The position numbers were made by a program, and so were the translations under genes. Source: Hallerella porci (GTDB taxonomy: Bacteria; Fibrobacterota; Fibrobacteria; Fibrobacterales; Fibrobacteraceae). Taken from it: 64,000 bases of DNA. The notes below the pieces were generated by a model, which saw only the letters and a list, made by a program, of their open reading frames with translations, was not told the origin of the DNA and made no database searches. This document shows positions 8,693-18,229 of the stretch, one piece after another; positions within the stretch are counted from its first letter, which is position 1, and each line of letters begins with the position of its first letter. The DNA is taken from positions 248,001 to 312,000 of the forward strand of contig NZ_QGHD01000001.1 of the NCBI RefSeq assembly GCF_003148885.1, given 5' to 3'.

Positions 8693-10597
8693 ATGGGCTC
8701 TGGAAAAAAAATTGGTGAACTCTTACTTCGTCAAGGCGTAATCGATGAAGACCAGCTGAAGCATGCGCTCAGTGAAAATGAACGCACAAAACTTCCGCTG
8801 CCGAAAATTCTCATCCGTTTGGGAATGGTAAGCGAAGAAGTTTTGACGAACATTTTGGGCGTTCAGCTGCGCAATACGACGCGCATGCGTATTGGCGAAA
8901 TGCTTTTAAGCCACGGCTTCATCACCGAGGCGCAGTTAAATAAAGCACTTGAAGAACAAAAGAAAACGGGGCAACGTTTAGGACGCACTTTAGTCGCTCT
9001 CGGCTTTATGTCCGAAGAACGCTTGGTGGAAATTCTTTCGGCGCAATTTGAAGTCCCGTATGTCAAGCTCTCCAATTTTAATATCGACCCCGAAGTCCAC
9101 AATTTAATTTCCGAAGACGTTTGCCGCACCTATAAAATCGTCCCGCTTTTTGTTACCGATAAAACGTTAACGATTGCGATGACCGACCCGACGAATGCGC
9201 ATGTGATTGACATTGTCAAGTTCAAGTCGCAGATGGATGTCGATGTGGTCATGGCGAACGAAAAGGATGTGATGTCGGCAATTGACCGCATTTATGCATC
9301 CGCAGTTCAAGGCGATTCTTTGGAAACGCTTTTGAATCAGGCCAAGGCCGACGGGAAAGACGAACTAGAAACGGTGGACCGCGAAGCCGAAGCGCAGCAA
9401 GAAACCGCGCTCACCGATGAAGAAGGCCAGCAGGTCGTGAAGATCGTGACGTCGCTCATTCAGGAAGCGATTTCCCGCCACGCATCCGATATTCACTTGG
9501 AACCGCAGGAAACCTTCCTGAAACTCCGTTACCGTATCGATGGTGACCTTCAGGTTCAGGCTCCGATTCCTGCCCGTTTGATGAACCAGATCCTTTCGAG
9601 AATCAAGCTCCTTGCGAAGATGGATATCGCTGAAAAGCGTAAGCCGCTCGATGGTCGTTTTACCGTGCGTTTCCGCGGAAGCGAAGTCGACTTGCGTGTG
9701 AGCTCCTTCCCGGTTTCTTTGCGTAAGCGCGGCATTTGCGAAAAAATAGTGATGCGTATTTTGGACCCGAATTCGGGTCAGTTCCCGTTGAAGGACATGG
9801 GCTTTGCGCCTGTCATGTTCAAGCAGTTCAAGGATGCGATTAACTCCCCGAACGGAATTGTGCTTGTGACGGGTCCTACGGGTTCCGGTAAGTCGACGAC
9901 TCTTTATGCTTCGATCCGCGAAATTCTCGATCCGACGATCAACATTTCGACGATGGAAGACCCGGTCGAATTGAACATTGACGGCGTGAACCAGGGACAG
10001 ATCAACGTGGCTGCGGGCTTTACCTTTGCTGCGGGTATTCGTGCACTGCTTCGTCAGGACCCGGACGTGATCATGATCGGTGAAATGCGTGATAAGGAAA
10101 CTTCTTCGATGGCTATCGAAGCGGCTTTGACGGGTCACTTGGTGTTCAGTACGCTCCACACGAACGACTCCGCAGGTTCGTTCCCGCGTTTGCTCGAAAT
10201 GGGACTGGAACCCTTCCTTGTCGCAACGGTGATGAAAGGAATTTTGGCACAGCGTCTTGTGCGCCGAATCTGCAAACATTGCAAAGAACCGGTGGATATT
10301 TCTCCGGAATTGCGCGAAGAATTACATCTTTCTCCCGATATGCAATTCTATCACGGACGCGGCTGCGAACACTGCGACGGCTCGGGTTATAAAGGACGTT
10401 GCGGTATTTACGAATTCCTCGTGCCGAATGAAGCCGTTCGTAATGCAATTGTGAAACGCGCTTCAGGCGAAGTGATTAAGCAAATCGCGATGAAAGAATG
10501 CGGTATGATTACGCTTCGCATGGACGGTATGCAGAAAGCTCTTGACGGCTTAACGACTTTGGAACAAGTTCTCGGCGCATCGAACCCAGACGACTAA
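8693..10597 (+). CDS. pilB: Type IV pilus / type II secretion assembly ATPase (PilB/GspE)
   Basis: 634 residues. Two tandem MshEN-type N-terminal domains can be seen (about 5-60 and 65-155; the second starts IGEMLLSHGFIT and continues LGRTLVALG). A linker leads to the ATPase core: Walker A GPTGSGKSTT near residue 392, an Asp box (DPDVIMIGEMRD) and a His box (LTGHLVFSTLHTND). A zinc site with two CxxC pairs (CKHC near 525, CEHC near 560) is typical of PilB/GspE extension ATPases. It powers pilin polymerisation at the inner membrane. PilM- and PilN-like genes lie ~6 kb downstream in the same transcription direction, supporting a pilus rather than a T2SS role, though these families are close. 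Confidence 0.92.
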   Translation: MGSGKKIGELLLRQGVIDEDQLKHALSENERTKLPLPKILIRLGMVSEEVLTNILGVQLRNTTRMRIGEMLLSHGFITEAQLNKALEEQKKTGQRLGRTLVALGFMSEERLVEILSAQFEVPYVKLSNFNIDPEVHNLISEDVCRTYKIVPLFVTDKTLTIAMTDPTNAHVIDIVKFKSQMDVDVVMANEKDVMSAIDRIYASAVQGDSLETLLNQAKADGKDELETVDREAEAQQETALTDEEGQQVVKIVTSLIQEAISRHASDIHLEPQETFLKLRYRIDGDLQVQAPIPARLMNQILSRIKLLAKMDIAEKRKPLDGRFTVRFRGSEVDLRVSSFPVSLRKRGICEKIVMRILDPNSGQFPLKDMGFAPVMFKQFKDAINSPNGIVLVTGPTGSGKSTTLYASIREILDPTINISTMEDPVELNIDGVNQGQINVAAGFTFAAGIRALLRQDPDVIMIGEMRDKETSSMAIEAALTGHLVFSTLHTNDSAGSFPRLLEMGLEPFLVATVMKGILAQRLVRRICKHCKEPVDISPELREELHLSPDMQFYHGRGCEHCDGSGYKGRCGIYEFLVPNEAVRNAIVKRASGEVIKQIAMKECGMITLRMDGMQKALDGLTTLEQVLGASNPDD

Positions 10598-10608
10598 CGG
10601 CAAAACTC

Positions 10609-13095
10609 ATGGCAAGTGTAGTGGATCTGGCGCGCTTACAGCGTGAACTGAATCAAGAACAAGTCGCTGCAGCGGCAAAAACCGAAGGTCCAGCTCTGAT
10701 TCTCGCGGGGGCAGGCTCGGGAAAAACGCGGACGATTACTTACAAAATCGCTCACTTAATTTCTGCGAAAAACGTGGATCCGCGTCGGATTTTAGCGGTG
10801 ACTTTTACCAATAAAGCTGCCCGCGAAATGAAAACGCGTATTCAGCAAATTCTCGAAGGTCGCGTGAACCTCGAATGGATGGGAACATTCCATTCTATCT
10901 GCGTGCGCATTCTGCGTCTTTGCCTTGCCAACGATCGCATTTTACAAGTCCTCGGTTGGAAAATCAACAAAAATTTTTCGATTTACGATGATGACGATCA
11001 GCGAAAAATGCTGAAAGAAATCATGAAACCGATTTTCGGCGATGATTTAGATGCGAAGGCGTTAAAGCAAGCGCGTTCTATTATTTCGAAATATAAAAAC
11101 AGCGTTGTAAAAGAGCCGCTTCCCGCGGGCGGTTACCGCATTGTGCTTCAAACGCCGACGGTTGCGCTTGAACACGCAGCCTTTCCCGATCAAGAAAAAA
11201 TGGCGGGAGTTTACCGCGATTATCAAGCAAAACTTGCTGAAGCCAATGCGATGGACTTCGACGATTTGCTTCTCAATACGGTGGAATTATTGCAAAAATT
11301 GCCGCAGGTCGCTGCGCAATTTGCGAATCGTTTTTTGTATGTCGTCGTCGATGAATATCAAGACACGAACGATGTGCAATATGAACTTTTGAAACTTCTC
11401 ATCGATCGGACGAAGCAAAATGTTACCGTCGTCGGCGATGACGATCAAAGTATTTACGGTTGGCGCGGCGCAAATATTGATATCATCCGCAATTTCTCGC
11501 GGGATTTTGACCACGTTACATTTTTCAAATTGGAACGCAATTATCGCTCTTCGGCAAATATTGTGAAGGGCGCGGGCTCGGTGATAGCGCATAATGAGCG
11601 CCCCGAAGAAATGAAAAAAAATGTCTATTCTGCAGAGCCCGCAGGCGATCCTATTCACGTTGTCAACGTCCTCGCCGATACTTTTGAATCGGAACAAATC
11701 GCGAAGAGAATTTTTGAAGCCGGCAAAGAACAGTATGCGAAGACCGCCATTTTTTATCGCACAAACGCGCAGTCGCGTGCGATTGAAAAAGCGTTAAACG
11801 ATTTGCGCATTCCTTGTGTCATTTTCGGCGGCACGCGATTCTGGGACAGAAAAGAAATTCGTGACATTCTCGCTTACATGCGCCTTCTCGCAAACCCAAA
11901 AGATGACGCAGCATTTCTCCGGATTGTGAACACGCCGCCACGCGGCATCGGAAACGGCACTCTCGATGCGTTAAGGCTTTCGGCCGAAGCGAATAATTCT
12001 TCGCTTTGGGAAGCGATTCCAACGGAAATTGAGAAAGGCGGACGCTCGGCGAAAGGACTTGAAAATTTCAAAAACGTCGTCGAACTTTGGCTTGCAATGC
12101 TTCAAAATAAAGAAGCGCTTCCGATTATTGCCGAACATGTTATCCGCGATTCTTTTTACAAAGAATTTTTGAAAAAAGAAGACGAATCGACTGCGGAAGA
12201 ACGCGAACGCAACTTGGATGAAATGGTGAACGCCTTCCGTGAATTCGAGGAAGAAAATCCGGATAAGGGTCTTGACGAATTTTTACAAGAAATTTCGCTC
12301 TTAACCGACGCCGATAAAAAAGTGGAAAGCGCAGAAACCCGTGTGACTCTCATGACGATTCACATGGCGAAAGGCTTGGAATTTGAAACGGTGCACATCG
12401 CGGGCTGCGACGAAGGAATTTTCCCGCTTATCCGCGAATCTAGCATGACGGAAACTCCGGACGAACGCAAAAAACAAGCCGAAGAAGAACGCAGACTTTT
12501 CTATGTAGGTTGTACACGAGCCAAGCGCAAACTTTATTTGTATCACGCCGGAAGACGTTTCTGGCAAGGTTCACTTCGTCGATTTCCGCCGTCTCGATTC
12601 CTCGAAGAAATTGACCCGATGACAGTTTCTGTCGAAGGAAAATGCGATGACGATAGCGAACAAAGTTTTACCGGAGAACCGTGGAATCAAGGCTTCAGCG
12701 GCTTTGGTGGAAGACAACGCCCCGGATTTGGAAATCGTCTTCGCCCGCAATACGGTGCGTATCGCGGACCGAGTTCTTCGGGCTCATCTTCGATTTCACG
12801 AGGCTCTTACGGAAGAAATCCCGAACGGGCAACTGGACTCCATAAAACCGAACGCATCGTTTACAAAAATCCGCAGGTTGTGGAAAAAGTCGAAAAAGGA
12901 CCGCGTTTGGTTTACGACGAAAACTGCGACAATCCGCTCCACAAGGGCGTTCGCGTGCAACATTTGAAATTCGGTCGCGGTGTTGTCATCGGAATTTCGG
13001 GTGCAGGCGAAAATGCGCGTGTCGAAGTCCGCTTTTCCGACGGAAATGTCAGAAAATTGATTTTAAAATACGCGGGTCTGCAAATTTTGGACTAG
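10609..13095 (+). CDS. ATP-dependent DNA helicase, UvrD/PcrA family
   Basis: 828 residues, superfamily 1 helicase. Motifs in order: Q motif LNQEQVAA, Walker A GAGSGKTRT (about 33), motif Ia TFTNKAAREM, motif II VVDEYQDTN, motif III GDDDQSIYGWRGA, motif IV/V NYRSS and TIHMAKGLEFETV, motif VI YVGCTRAKRKLYLY. The C-terminus has a disordered Gly/Ser/Arg segment followed by a Tudor-like tail (VRHxxFGxG type, here VQHLKFGRGVVIG) as in PcrA, which contacts RNA polymerase. It unwinds DNA with 3'-5' polarity in repair and replication restart. It starts 11 bases after pilB ends. Confidence 0.95.
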   Translation: MASVVDLARLQRELNQEQVAAAAKTEGPALILAGAGSGKTRTITYKIAHLISAKNVDPRRILAVTFTNKAAREMKTRIQQILEGRVNLEWMGTFHSICVRILRLCLANDRILQVLGWKINKNFSIYDDDDQRKMLKEIMKPIFGDDLDAKALKQARSIISKYKNSVVKEPLPAGGYRIVLQTPTVALEHAAFPDQEKMAGVYRDYQAKLAEANAMDFDDLLLNTVELLQKLPQVAAQFANRFLYVVVDEYQDTNDVQYELLKLLIDRTKQNVTVVGDDDQSIYGWRGANIDIIRNFSRDFDHVTFFKLERNYRSSANIVKGAGSVIAHNERPEEMKKNVYSAEPAGDPIHVVNVLADTFESEQIAKRIFEAGKEQYAKTAIFYRTNAQSRAIEKALNDLRIPCVIFGGTRFWDRKEIRDILAYMRLLANPKDDAAFLRIVNTPPRGIGNGTLDALRLSAEANNSSLWEAIPTEIEKGGRSAKGLENFKNVVELWLAMLQNKEALPIIAEHVIRDSFYKEFLKKEDESTAEERERNLDEMVNAFREFEEENPDKGLDEFLQEISLLTDADKKVESAETRVTLMTIHMAKGLEFETVHIAGCDEGIFPLIRESSMTETPDERKKQAEEERRLFYVGCTRAKRKLYLYHAGRRFWQGSLRRFPPSRFLEEIDPMTVSVEGKCDDDSEQSFTGEPWNQGFSGFGGRQRPGFGNRLRPQYGAYRGPSSSGSSSISRGSYGRNPERATGLHKTERIVYKNPQVVEKVEKGPRLVYDENCDNPLHKGVRVQHLKFGRGVVIGISGAGENARVEVRFSDGNVRKLILKYAGLQILD

Positions 13096-13171
13096 CATCT
13101 CACGAGAACTTTTTTATCTTTAAACCGATAGAAGAGTTTTTGTTTCAAATTCATTTTGAAAAAGGTTTTTT

Positions 13172-13456
13172 ATGCTGAGTAAAGAAGAAGTGTTGAAGAT
13201 TGCAAAGCTTTCGCGCCTGAAGATTTCGGACGATGAAATCGCATCGTTTTCGGGTCGCTTGGACGAACTTCTGCATTATATGGAAGACTTGAAAGCGTTG
13301 GATCTTTCGAATGTAGAACCGATGGCCGGCGTTGAAGACGCACCGACTGTTCTCCGCGAAGACATTCCGCAGCCTTCTCTCACTCACGAACAGGCTTTTG
13401 CGAACGCTCCCGAAGTCGAAAACGATCATTTCGTCATCTCGAAGGTGATGGGCTAA
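13172..13456 (+). CDS. gatC: Aspartyl/glutamyl-tRNA amidotransferase subunit C
   Basis: 94 residues, the usual GatC size. The family pattern is present: an N-terminal helix VLKIAKLSRLKISDDEI, central LDELLHYMEDLKALD, then VEPM and LREDIPQPSL. GatC stabilises the GatAB complex that converts Glu-tRNA(Gln) or Asp-tRNA(Asn) to the amidated form. gatA and gatB are not in this window. The 76-bp gap upstream may contain a promoter. Confidence 0.95.
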   Translation: MLSKEEVLKIAKLSRLKISDDEIASFSGRLDELLHYMEDLKALDLSNVEPMAGVEDAPTVLREDIPQPSLTHEQAFANAPEVENDHFVISKVMG

Positions 13457-13466
13457 TCGAAGCGTT

Positions 13467-14180
13467 ATGACACCCGAAGTTTATTGCGTCGTTCCCGCAC
13501 GGTTTTCTTCTACCCGGTTTCCGGGTAAACCTCTCGTCCCGATTTGTGGACGGCCTATGATTCTCCGCACTTTAGATAGAGCTGTCGCCGCAGGGTGTTT
13601 TAAGAGTGTCGTCTGTGCTACAGACGACATTCGTATTTTAAAAACAGTCGAAGAGGCGGGATTTTCTGCAGTTCTAACGGGGCCGGCAGCGACGGGCTCG
13701 GACCGTGTGAGCGAAGCAGCCAAAAAGCTCGGGCTTGATTTGGTCGTGAATTTGCAAGGTGATGAACCGGTTGCGGATTTGCAAATGCTCCGCGATGTAG
13801 CAAAGGCTCTCGCCGAAGAACCGACTTCTTGGGTCACGGTTTCCGCTCCGCTTTCCGAAAAAGATCGCGGGGAACTTTCGATTGTCAAAGTTCAAGTGAA
13901 CTCTCAAAATTATGCGACGGATTTTATCCGAAAATTGCCCGAAAACTCGGGCGAGTGGCGGCGTCATGTGGGAGTTTATGCATATTCAAAAGAAGCCCGC
14001 GAAGAATTTGCAAGCCTTCCTCAATCGGCGTTAGAAAAAGAACGTTCTTTGGAACAGCTTCGTATTTTGGGCAAACGCCCGATTAAAGTAATTCGTAGTA
14101 CATCCCTTTCGGCATCGGTCGATTTACCGTCCGATGTGCAAAAGGTCGAATCCATCTTTCAGCAAATGGGAAAATTATGA
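13467..14180 (+). CDS. kdsB: 3-deoxy-manno-octulosonate cytidylyltransferase
   Basis: 237 residues. The nucleotide-binding start VVPARFSSTRFPGKPLVPICGRPM and the later NLQGDEP motif are diagnostic of KdsB, which activates KDO as CMP-KDO for lipid A core synthesis. The host is therefore a diderm with LPS. The stop overlaps the pyrG start by 4 bases (ATGA), so it is coupled to the gene that makes its CTP substrate. Confidence 0.95.
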   Translation: MTPEVYCVVPARFSSTRFPGKPLVPICGRPMILRTLDRAVAAGCFKSVVCATDDIRILKTVEEAGFSAVLTGPAATGSDRVSEAAKKLGLDLVVNLQGDEPVADLQMLRDVAKALAEEPTSWVTVSAPLSEKDRGELSIVKVQVNSQNYATDFIRKLPENSGEWRRHVGVYAYSKEAREEFASLPQSALEKERSLEQLRILGKRPIKVIRSTSLSASVDLPSDVQKVESIFQQMGKL

Positions 14181-15823
14181 AAACGGAATATACATACAAC
14201 GGCAAAACGAAATTTATCGTCGTCACCGGCGGCGTGATTTCGGGACTTGGTAAAGGAGTTGCCGCAGCAAGTATCGGCGCACTTCTTTCGAATCGGCTCA
14301 AAGTGATTCCTGTGAAATGCGATGGTTATTTGAATACCGATCCGGGCACGATGAATCCGACGGAACATGGCGAAGTTTATGTTCTCGATGACGGCGGTGA
14401 AGTCGATATGGACTTCGGCCATTACGAACGCTTTTTGAACGTCGTCGCCCGCTCCGATTGGAGCTTGACGATGGGAAAAGTTTTCAAATTGATTTTGGAA
14501 AAAGAACGTCGTGGCGATTTCCTCGGGCACACGGTGCAGTTTATTCCGCATGTGACGAATGTGATTAAGGAACATTTTTACGAAGTTGCGAATAGCGAAA
14601 ATGCAGATGTTCTTTTAATTGAAATCGGCGGAACAGTCGGCGACTTGGAAAATCAATTCTTCATCGAAGCGGCGCGTCAGCTTTCGCACGATGTCGGCAG
14701 CGAAAATTGCATGTTCGTGCATTTGACTTATGTGCCAATTCCTTCGGGAGTGAAAGAACAAAAGTCCAAGCCGACGCAAATGTCTGTCCGCGAACTCAAT
14801 GAACGTGGCATTTATCCGGACATTATCATCGCACGTTGCGAAGAATTCTTGAAACCGCACATCAAAGAAAAAATTGGACTTTTCTGCAATTTGCCGGCAT
14901 CGCATGTGATTTCGGGCGTGGACGTGAAGCATGTTTACGAATGCCCGCTCGTTTACGATAAAGAAGGCATTCCCGAAATTCTTCTCAAAAAGCTCCGCAT
15001 TTATGCGCCGCCCAAATTGGATCGTTGGAGCAGTCTCGTCGACACGATGAATCGGAACGATACAAATCCGCGGAAGGTTTTAACCGTTGCAATCGGCGGA
15101 AAATATACGCGTCTCGAAGATTCGTACGCGAGCATTGTCGAATCGCTGAATCACGTTTCGGCGCATTTGGATGTGCACGTGGACATTCGCTGGATTGATA
15201 CGGAAAAATTGGAACAGAATCCGGAAGAAGTAGAAAAAGATTTGCAGGGCGTAGATGCGGTCATTATTCCGGGTGGATTTGGCACTCGCGGAATTGAAGG
15301 AAAAATCGTTCTGATTCAATATGTCCGCGAACACAAAATTCCTTTCCTCGGCATTTGCTACGGCATGCAGCTCGCTGTCGTGGAATTTGCTCGTCACGTC
15401 TGTGGCATGAAAGATGCGGGCACGATGGAAACGGAATCGCCGACTCATCATGTGAAAGATCCGGTCATCGCTTACTTGCCCGGTCAAGATAAAATCAAGG
15501 AAATGGGAGCATCGATGCGCCTCGGCGGTCATGATGTGCTGATTACTAAAGATTCTCTTGCCGAAAAAGTTTACGGTGCAACCGAAATTCGCGAACGTTT
15601 CCGTCATCGCTACGAAGTCAACCCGAAGTATGTCGAACAACTCGAAAAGGGCGGCATTCTCTTCTCGGGCAAGGCGAAAAACGAAGACATTATGCAAATC
15701 ATGGAATTGCCGGATCATCCGTTCTTTATGGCTTGTCAATTCCACCCCGAACTCAAAAGTTCGCTTTTAAAACCGGCGCCGCTTTTCCTCGGGCTTTTGA
15801 AGGCAGCAGATGAACGGGCCTGA
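14177..15823 (+). CDS. pyrG: CTP synthase
   Basis: 548 residues, standard length. The N-terminal synthetase domain starts with FIVVTGGVISGLGKG (P-loop) and contains EIGGTVGDLE. The C-terminal class I glutamine amidotransferase has the nucleophile Cys in GICYGMQLAVVEFAR and the His/Glu pair in QFHPEL. It converts UTP to CTP using glutamine. It overlaps kdsB at its start and the ComEA-like gene at its end (14 bases), consistent with one transcript. Confidence 0.97.
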   Translation: MKTEYTYNGKTKFIVVTGGVISGLGKGVAAASIGALLSNRLKVIPVKCDGYLNTDPGTMNPTEHGEVYVLDDGGEVDMDFGHYERFLNVVARSDWSLTMGKVFKLILEKERRGDFLGHTVQFIPHVTNVIKEHFYEVANSENADVLLIEIGGTVGDLENQFFIEAARQLSHDVGSENCMFVHLTYVPIPSGVKEQKSKPTQMSVRELNERGIYPDIIIARCEEFLKPHIKEKIGLFCNLPASHVISGVDVKHVYECPLVYDKEGIPEILLKKLRIYAPPKLDRWSSLVDTMNRNDTNPRKVLTVAIGGKYTRLEDSYASIVESLNHVSAHLDVHVDIRWIDTEKLEQNPEEVEKDLQGVDAVIIPGGFGTRGIEGKIVLIQYVREHKIPFLGICYGMQLAVVEFARHVCGMKDAGTMETESPTHHVKDPVIAYLPGQDKIKEMGASMRLGGHDVLITKDSLAEKVYGATEIRERFRHRYEVNPKYVEQLEKGGILFSGKAKNEDIMQIMELPDHPFFMACQFHPELKSSLLKPAPLFLGLLKAADERA

Positions 15824-16265
15824 GAAAAAGGTCTTTATATTAGCTGTTCTTCTTTTGGGATTGGGGGTTCTTGTAAAACTTTCCCCGTGGGATCCTCTTC
15901 CGCGGATTGAAACATTCTCTTACGAAGAAGAATCGCGGGAAGTTTTCAGAGAACAGAATGCGCTTACATGGCATGCGTCAAAAATTTCGGATTCCACTGC
16001 GACAGAATCTGCAGAAGCTCCGGAAAAGAAAAAGCCTAAAAAAGCGAAAAAGGCAAAGCCGGCGGTGCATTTCCCGCTCGCCATCAATCGGGCGACCGTT
16101 GATGAACTTTGCGCAATCAAAGGCGTTGGTCCGAAACTCGCCGAAAAAATCATCGCATATCGCGATGCGCACGGAGGCTTCCAAGGTCCAGGCGATTTGA
16201 AAAAAGTGTCCGGAATTGGCAAGAAAAAGGCGGAAAATATTCTCTCCTTTGTTATTTTTGACTAA
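15810..16265 (+). CDS. ComEA-like helix-hairpin-helix protein
   Basis: 151 residues: one N-terminal membrane segment (about 8-22), a variable Lys/Ala/Pro-rich spacer, and a ComEA-type double HhH domain at about 88-150 (AINRATVDELCAIKGVGPKLAEKII and VSGIGKKKAENIL). ComEA binds double-stranded DNA during transformation in competent bacteria. Here the gene overlaps the pyrG end and precedes pilus genes, which fits a DNA-uptake role. A generic membrane-tethered DNA-binding function cannot be excluded. Confidence 0.88.
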   Translation: MNGPEKKVFILAVLLLGLGVLVKLSPWDPLPRIETFSYEEESREVFREQNALTWHASKISDSTATESAEAPEKKKPKKAKKAKPAVHFPLAINRATVDELCAIKGVGPKLAEKIIAYRDAHGGFQGPGDLKKVSGIGKKKAENILSFVIFD

Positions 16266-16298
16266 TTTTAGGAGAAACGAACGTAATTTGTTGGTACT

Positions 16299-17204
16299 AT
16301 GGACGATACAAAGTTACACTTAGGAATTGAAGCGGGCGATGTCCTTCTCAAGGTTGCGCTTTATAACCCAGCCGAAAAGAAAGTCGTCAAAACGGCTGTT
16401 CTCAACACGGAATCGAATCTTCTAGATGATGTTCCTTCTTTTGAAGCGATTCTCCAGTCTTGGCTTGCCGAAAACGAAAATGTGAATATTGACACGGTTT
16501 CGTTAACGGTGCCTTCGTACCGCGCTATCGTGCAGCAGATTTTTGTGTCGCCTGAAGCGAAAAATATTCGCGAATACTTGGAATGGTATTTGGGAACGAT
16601 CGTCAATACCGGTGCCTCGGATTACATTTTGGATTTCGTCGAACTTGGCGGCTCTGCGGAATTAGGACGTACCGTTTTAATGATTGCGATGCGGAAAATT
16701 TGGGTGGATTCCATCCGCAAAGGTTTCCGCAATAAGCAAATCGCCCCGAAAATTCTCGAAGTCGATGTGCTTTCGGTGATGAATTTGATGGAAGTCGCGG
16801 GCTCGTTAGACGGCAAATTACAATGCGTCATCAAAGCGGACGAAAATGGCGTGATGATACTTTGGGCTTCACAAAATGATGTTCGCAATGTTTCCTATTG
16901 TCCGACATTCGACTTGATTGGAAAAAGTCGCGAAGACGCTTATGCGATTCTTTCCAAAAAATTGGCAGAACAAATTCATCAAACCGAAGAAGTGTTGAAT
17001 GTTTCAGTCGATCGTTGTTCGCTTTGCGGGGCAATTGCGACCGATGAATTGTTCGTGCAAAAATTGCAGCAAGCATTAGAAGGAAAGACCCTTTCTTTGA
17101 TGGATTCTTTTGAAAACCTCCGTCTGCCGACTGATGAAGAAGATTCTCGTCATGTGCTTTCTTGCATTGGGGCAATCGGCGTTGCTATGAGGAGTGTCAA
17201 ATGA
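16299..17204 (+). CDS. PilM-like actin-fold type IV pilus protein (probable)
   Basis: 301 residues. The beginning (LHLGIEAGDVLLKVAL) resembles the phosphate-1 strand-loop-strand of actin-fold ATPases, and the middle has alternating strands (TVSLTVPSYRAIVQQIF) as in PilM. The nucleotide loops are weakly conserved, so family assignment rests partly on context: the next gene, overlapping by 4 bases (ATGA), begins like PilN, and pilB is upstream. PilM sits on the cytoplasmic side of the pilus alignment complex and binds the PilN N-terminus. Confidence 0.6.
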   Translation: MDDTKLHLGIEAGDVLLKVALYNPAEKKVVKTAVLNTESNLLDDVPSFEAILQSWLAENENVNIDTVSLTVPSYRAIVQQIFVSPEAKNIREYLEWYLGTIVNTGASDYILDFVELGGSAELGRTVLMIAMRKIWVDSIRKGFRNKQIAPKILEVDVLSVMNLMEVAGSLDGKLQCVIKADENGVMILWASQNDVRNVSYCPTFDLIGKSREDAYAILSKKLAEQIHQTEEVLNVSVDRCSLCGAIATDELFVQKLQQALEGKTLSLMDSFENLRLPTDEEDSRHVLSCIGAIGVAMRSVK

Positions 17205-18229
17205 TTGAATTGAATTTAATTGAAGCCGCATCGCAGTCGGTGCCTCAGGTTTTTTCAACGCAGACATTTACAGCTCCGGCCAAAGAAAAAAGCTCATTGA
17301 AACTGTCTCGGATTTTTATCGCCGTCGCAGCTGTTCTCGTTTTAATCGTGGGTTCGCTTGTGTTCTTCAAAGTCGCAGGTCTTCCGCAAATGTTCGAAGG
17401 CGTTCTGCCGACGCCGGTTCTCGATGTGATGGGCATTGTCGATCCGAGTCGCAGCGGTCCCGAAATGAATGTGCGCCGCACAACGCAGATGACGACTGCA
17501 GGCGGTGGTATTGAACGACGCAAAGCCGAAGAACAAGCGGCAGCACTTCGCCAAGCGCAAGCTAATTCGCCGGAACGCGTGGTGCAGGCGATTCAACCGG
17601 GAATGTTCCAAGGCGAAAAGCGTAGCGATTACGCTTCGATGTTCCCGATGGCAAAGGTCGCTTATCAAAAGTCGATGGCTTCGCAGATTTTTGCATTCAT
17701 CAATGCAGTGACTCCGGATGGCATCAGCTTTGCAGAACTCACCTTTGTTGCGCCGAATTATTATTCGGTTCATGGAGTCGCTGAAACTCCTGTTGTTTTG
17801 CGGAATTATTTGGATCGTTTAAAGATGGGAAGTTCGGAATTTAAAACGCCAGAACTTCCGGAAAATGCTCCGGCTACAGCGGTAACCGCTTACGGAATTC
17901 TCAATTCAAAGCCGGAAATGGCAAATGCCAATGCACCGTTTGTCAAAGACGCTGAAGTATCCAAAGAAATGGAAGCGCTCCGCGGACTCGATGCGAACGG
18001 AAAAATGCATTTCTCGGGTCTTAAAAATCCGAAAGTCGCGGACTTTGGCGTTTACAAAAGTTACACCTATAATGTGACGACGAAAGCCGACTTCCAGTTG
18101 GTGTTGAAATTCTTAGAAGCTTTGTCGAAGAGCCCTGTGCGCGTTGGCGTAGAACGCGTCAAGATGATTGCTTCGGGAAAGAGCGGAATTTCTACAGCGA
18201 TGACTCTCGTCATCTACACATCGAACTAA
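17201..18229 (+). CDS. PilN/PilO-like type IV pilus inner-membrane protein
   Basis: 342 residues from the ATG at 17201. It starts IELNLIEAA, like the short PilN motif (INLLP) that docks in PilM, then a basic segment and one transmembrane helix near residues 28-52 (AVAAVLVLIVGSLVFF). The rest is a periplasmic region with an Ala/Gln/Glu-rich coiled-coil-like stretch and an alpha/beta domain ending in LVIYTSN. No separate pilO is seen, so it may combine PilN and PilO roles. It overlaps both neighbours, with a TAATG junction to rsmD. Confidence 0.6.
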   Translation: MIELNLIEAASQSVPQVFSTQTFTAPAKEKSSLKLSRIFIAVAAVLVLIVGSLVFFKVAGLPQMFEGVLPTPVLDVMGIVDPSRSGPEMNVRRTTQMTTAGGGIERRKAEEQAAALRQAQANSPERVVQAIQPGMFQGEKRSDYASMFPMAKVAYQKSMASQIFAFINAVTPDGISFAELTFVAPNYYSVHGVAETPVVLRNYLDRLKMGSSEFKTPELPENAPATAVTAYGILNSKPEMANANAPFVKDAEVSKEMEALRGLDANGKMHFSGLKNPKVADFGVYKSYTYNVTTKADFQLVLKFLEALSKSPVRVGVERVKMIASGKSGISTAMTLVIYTSN

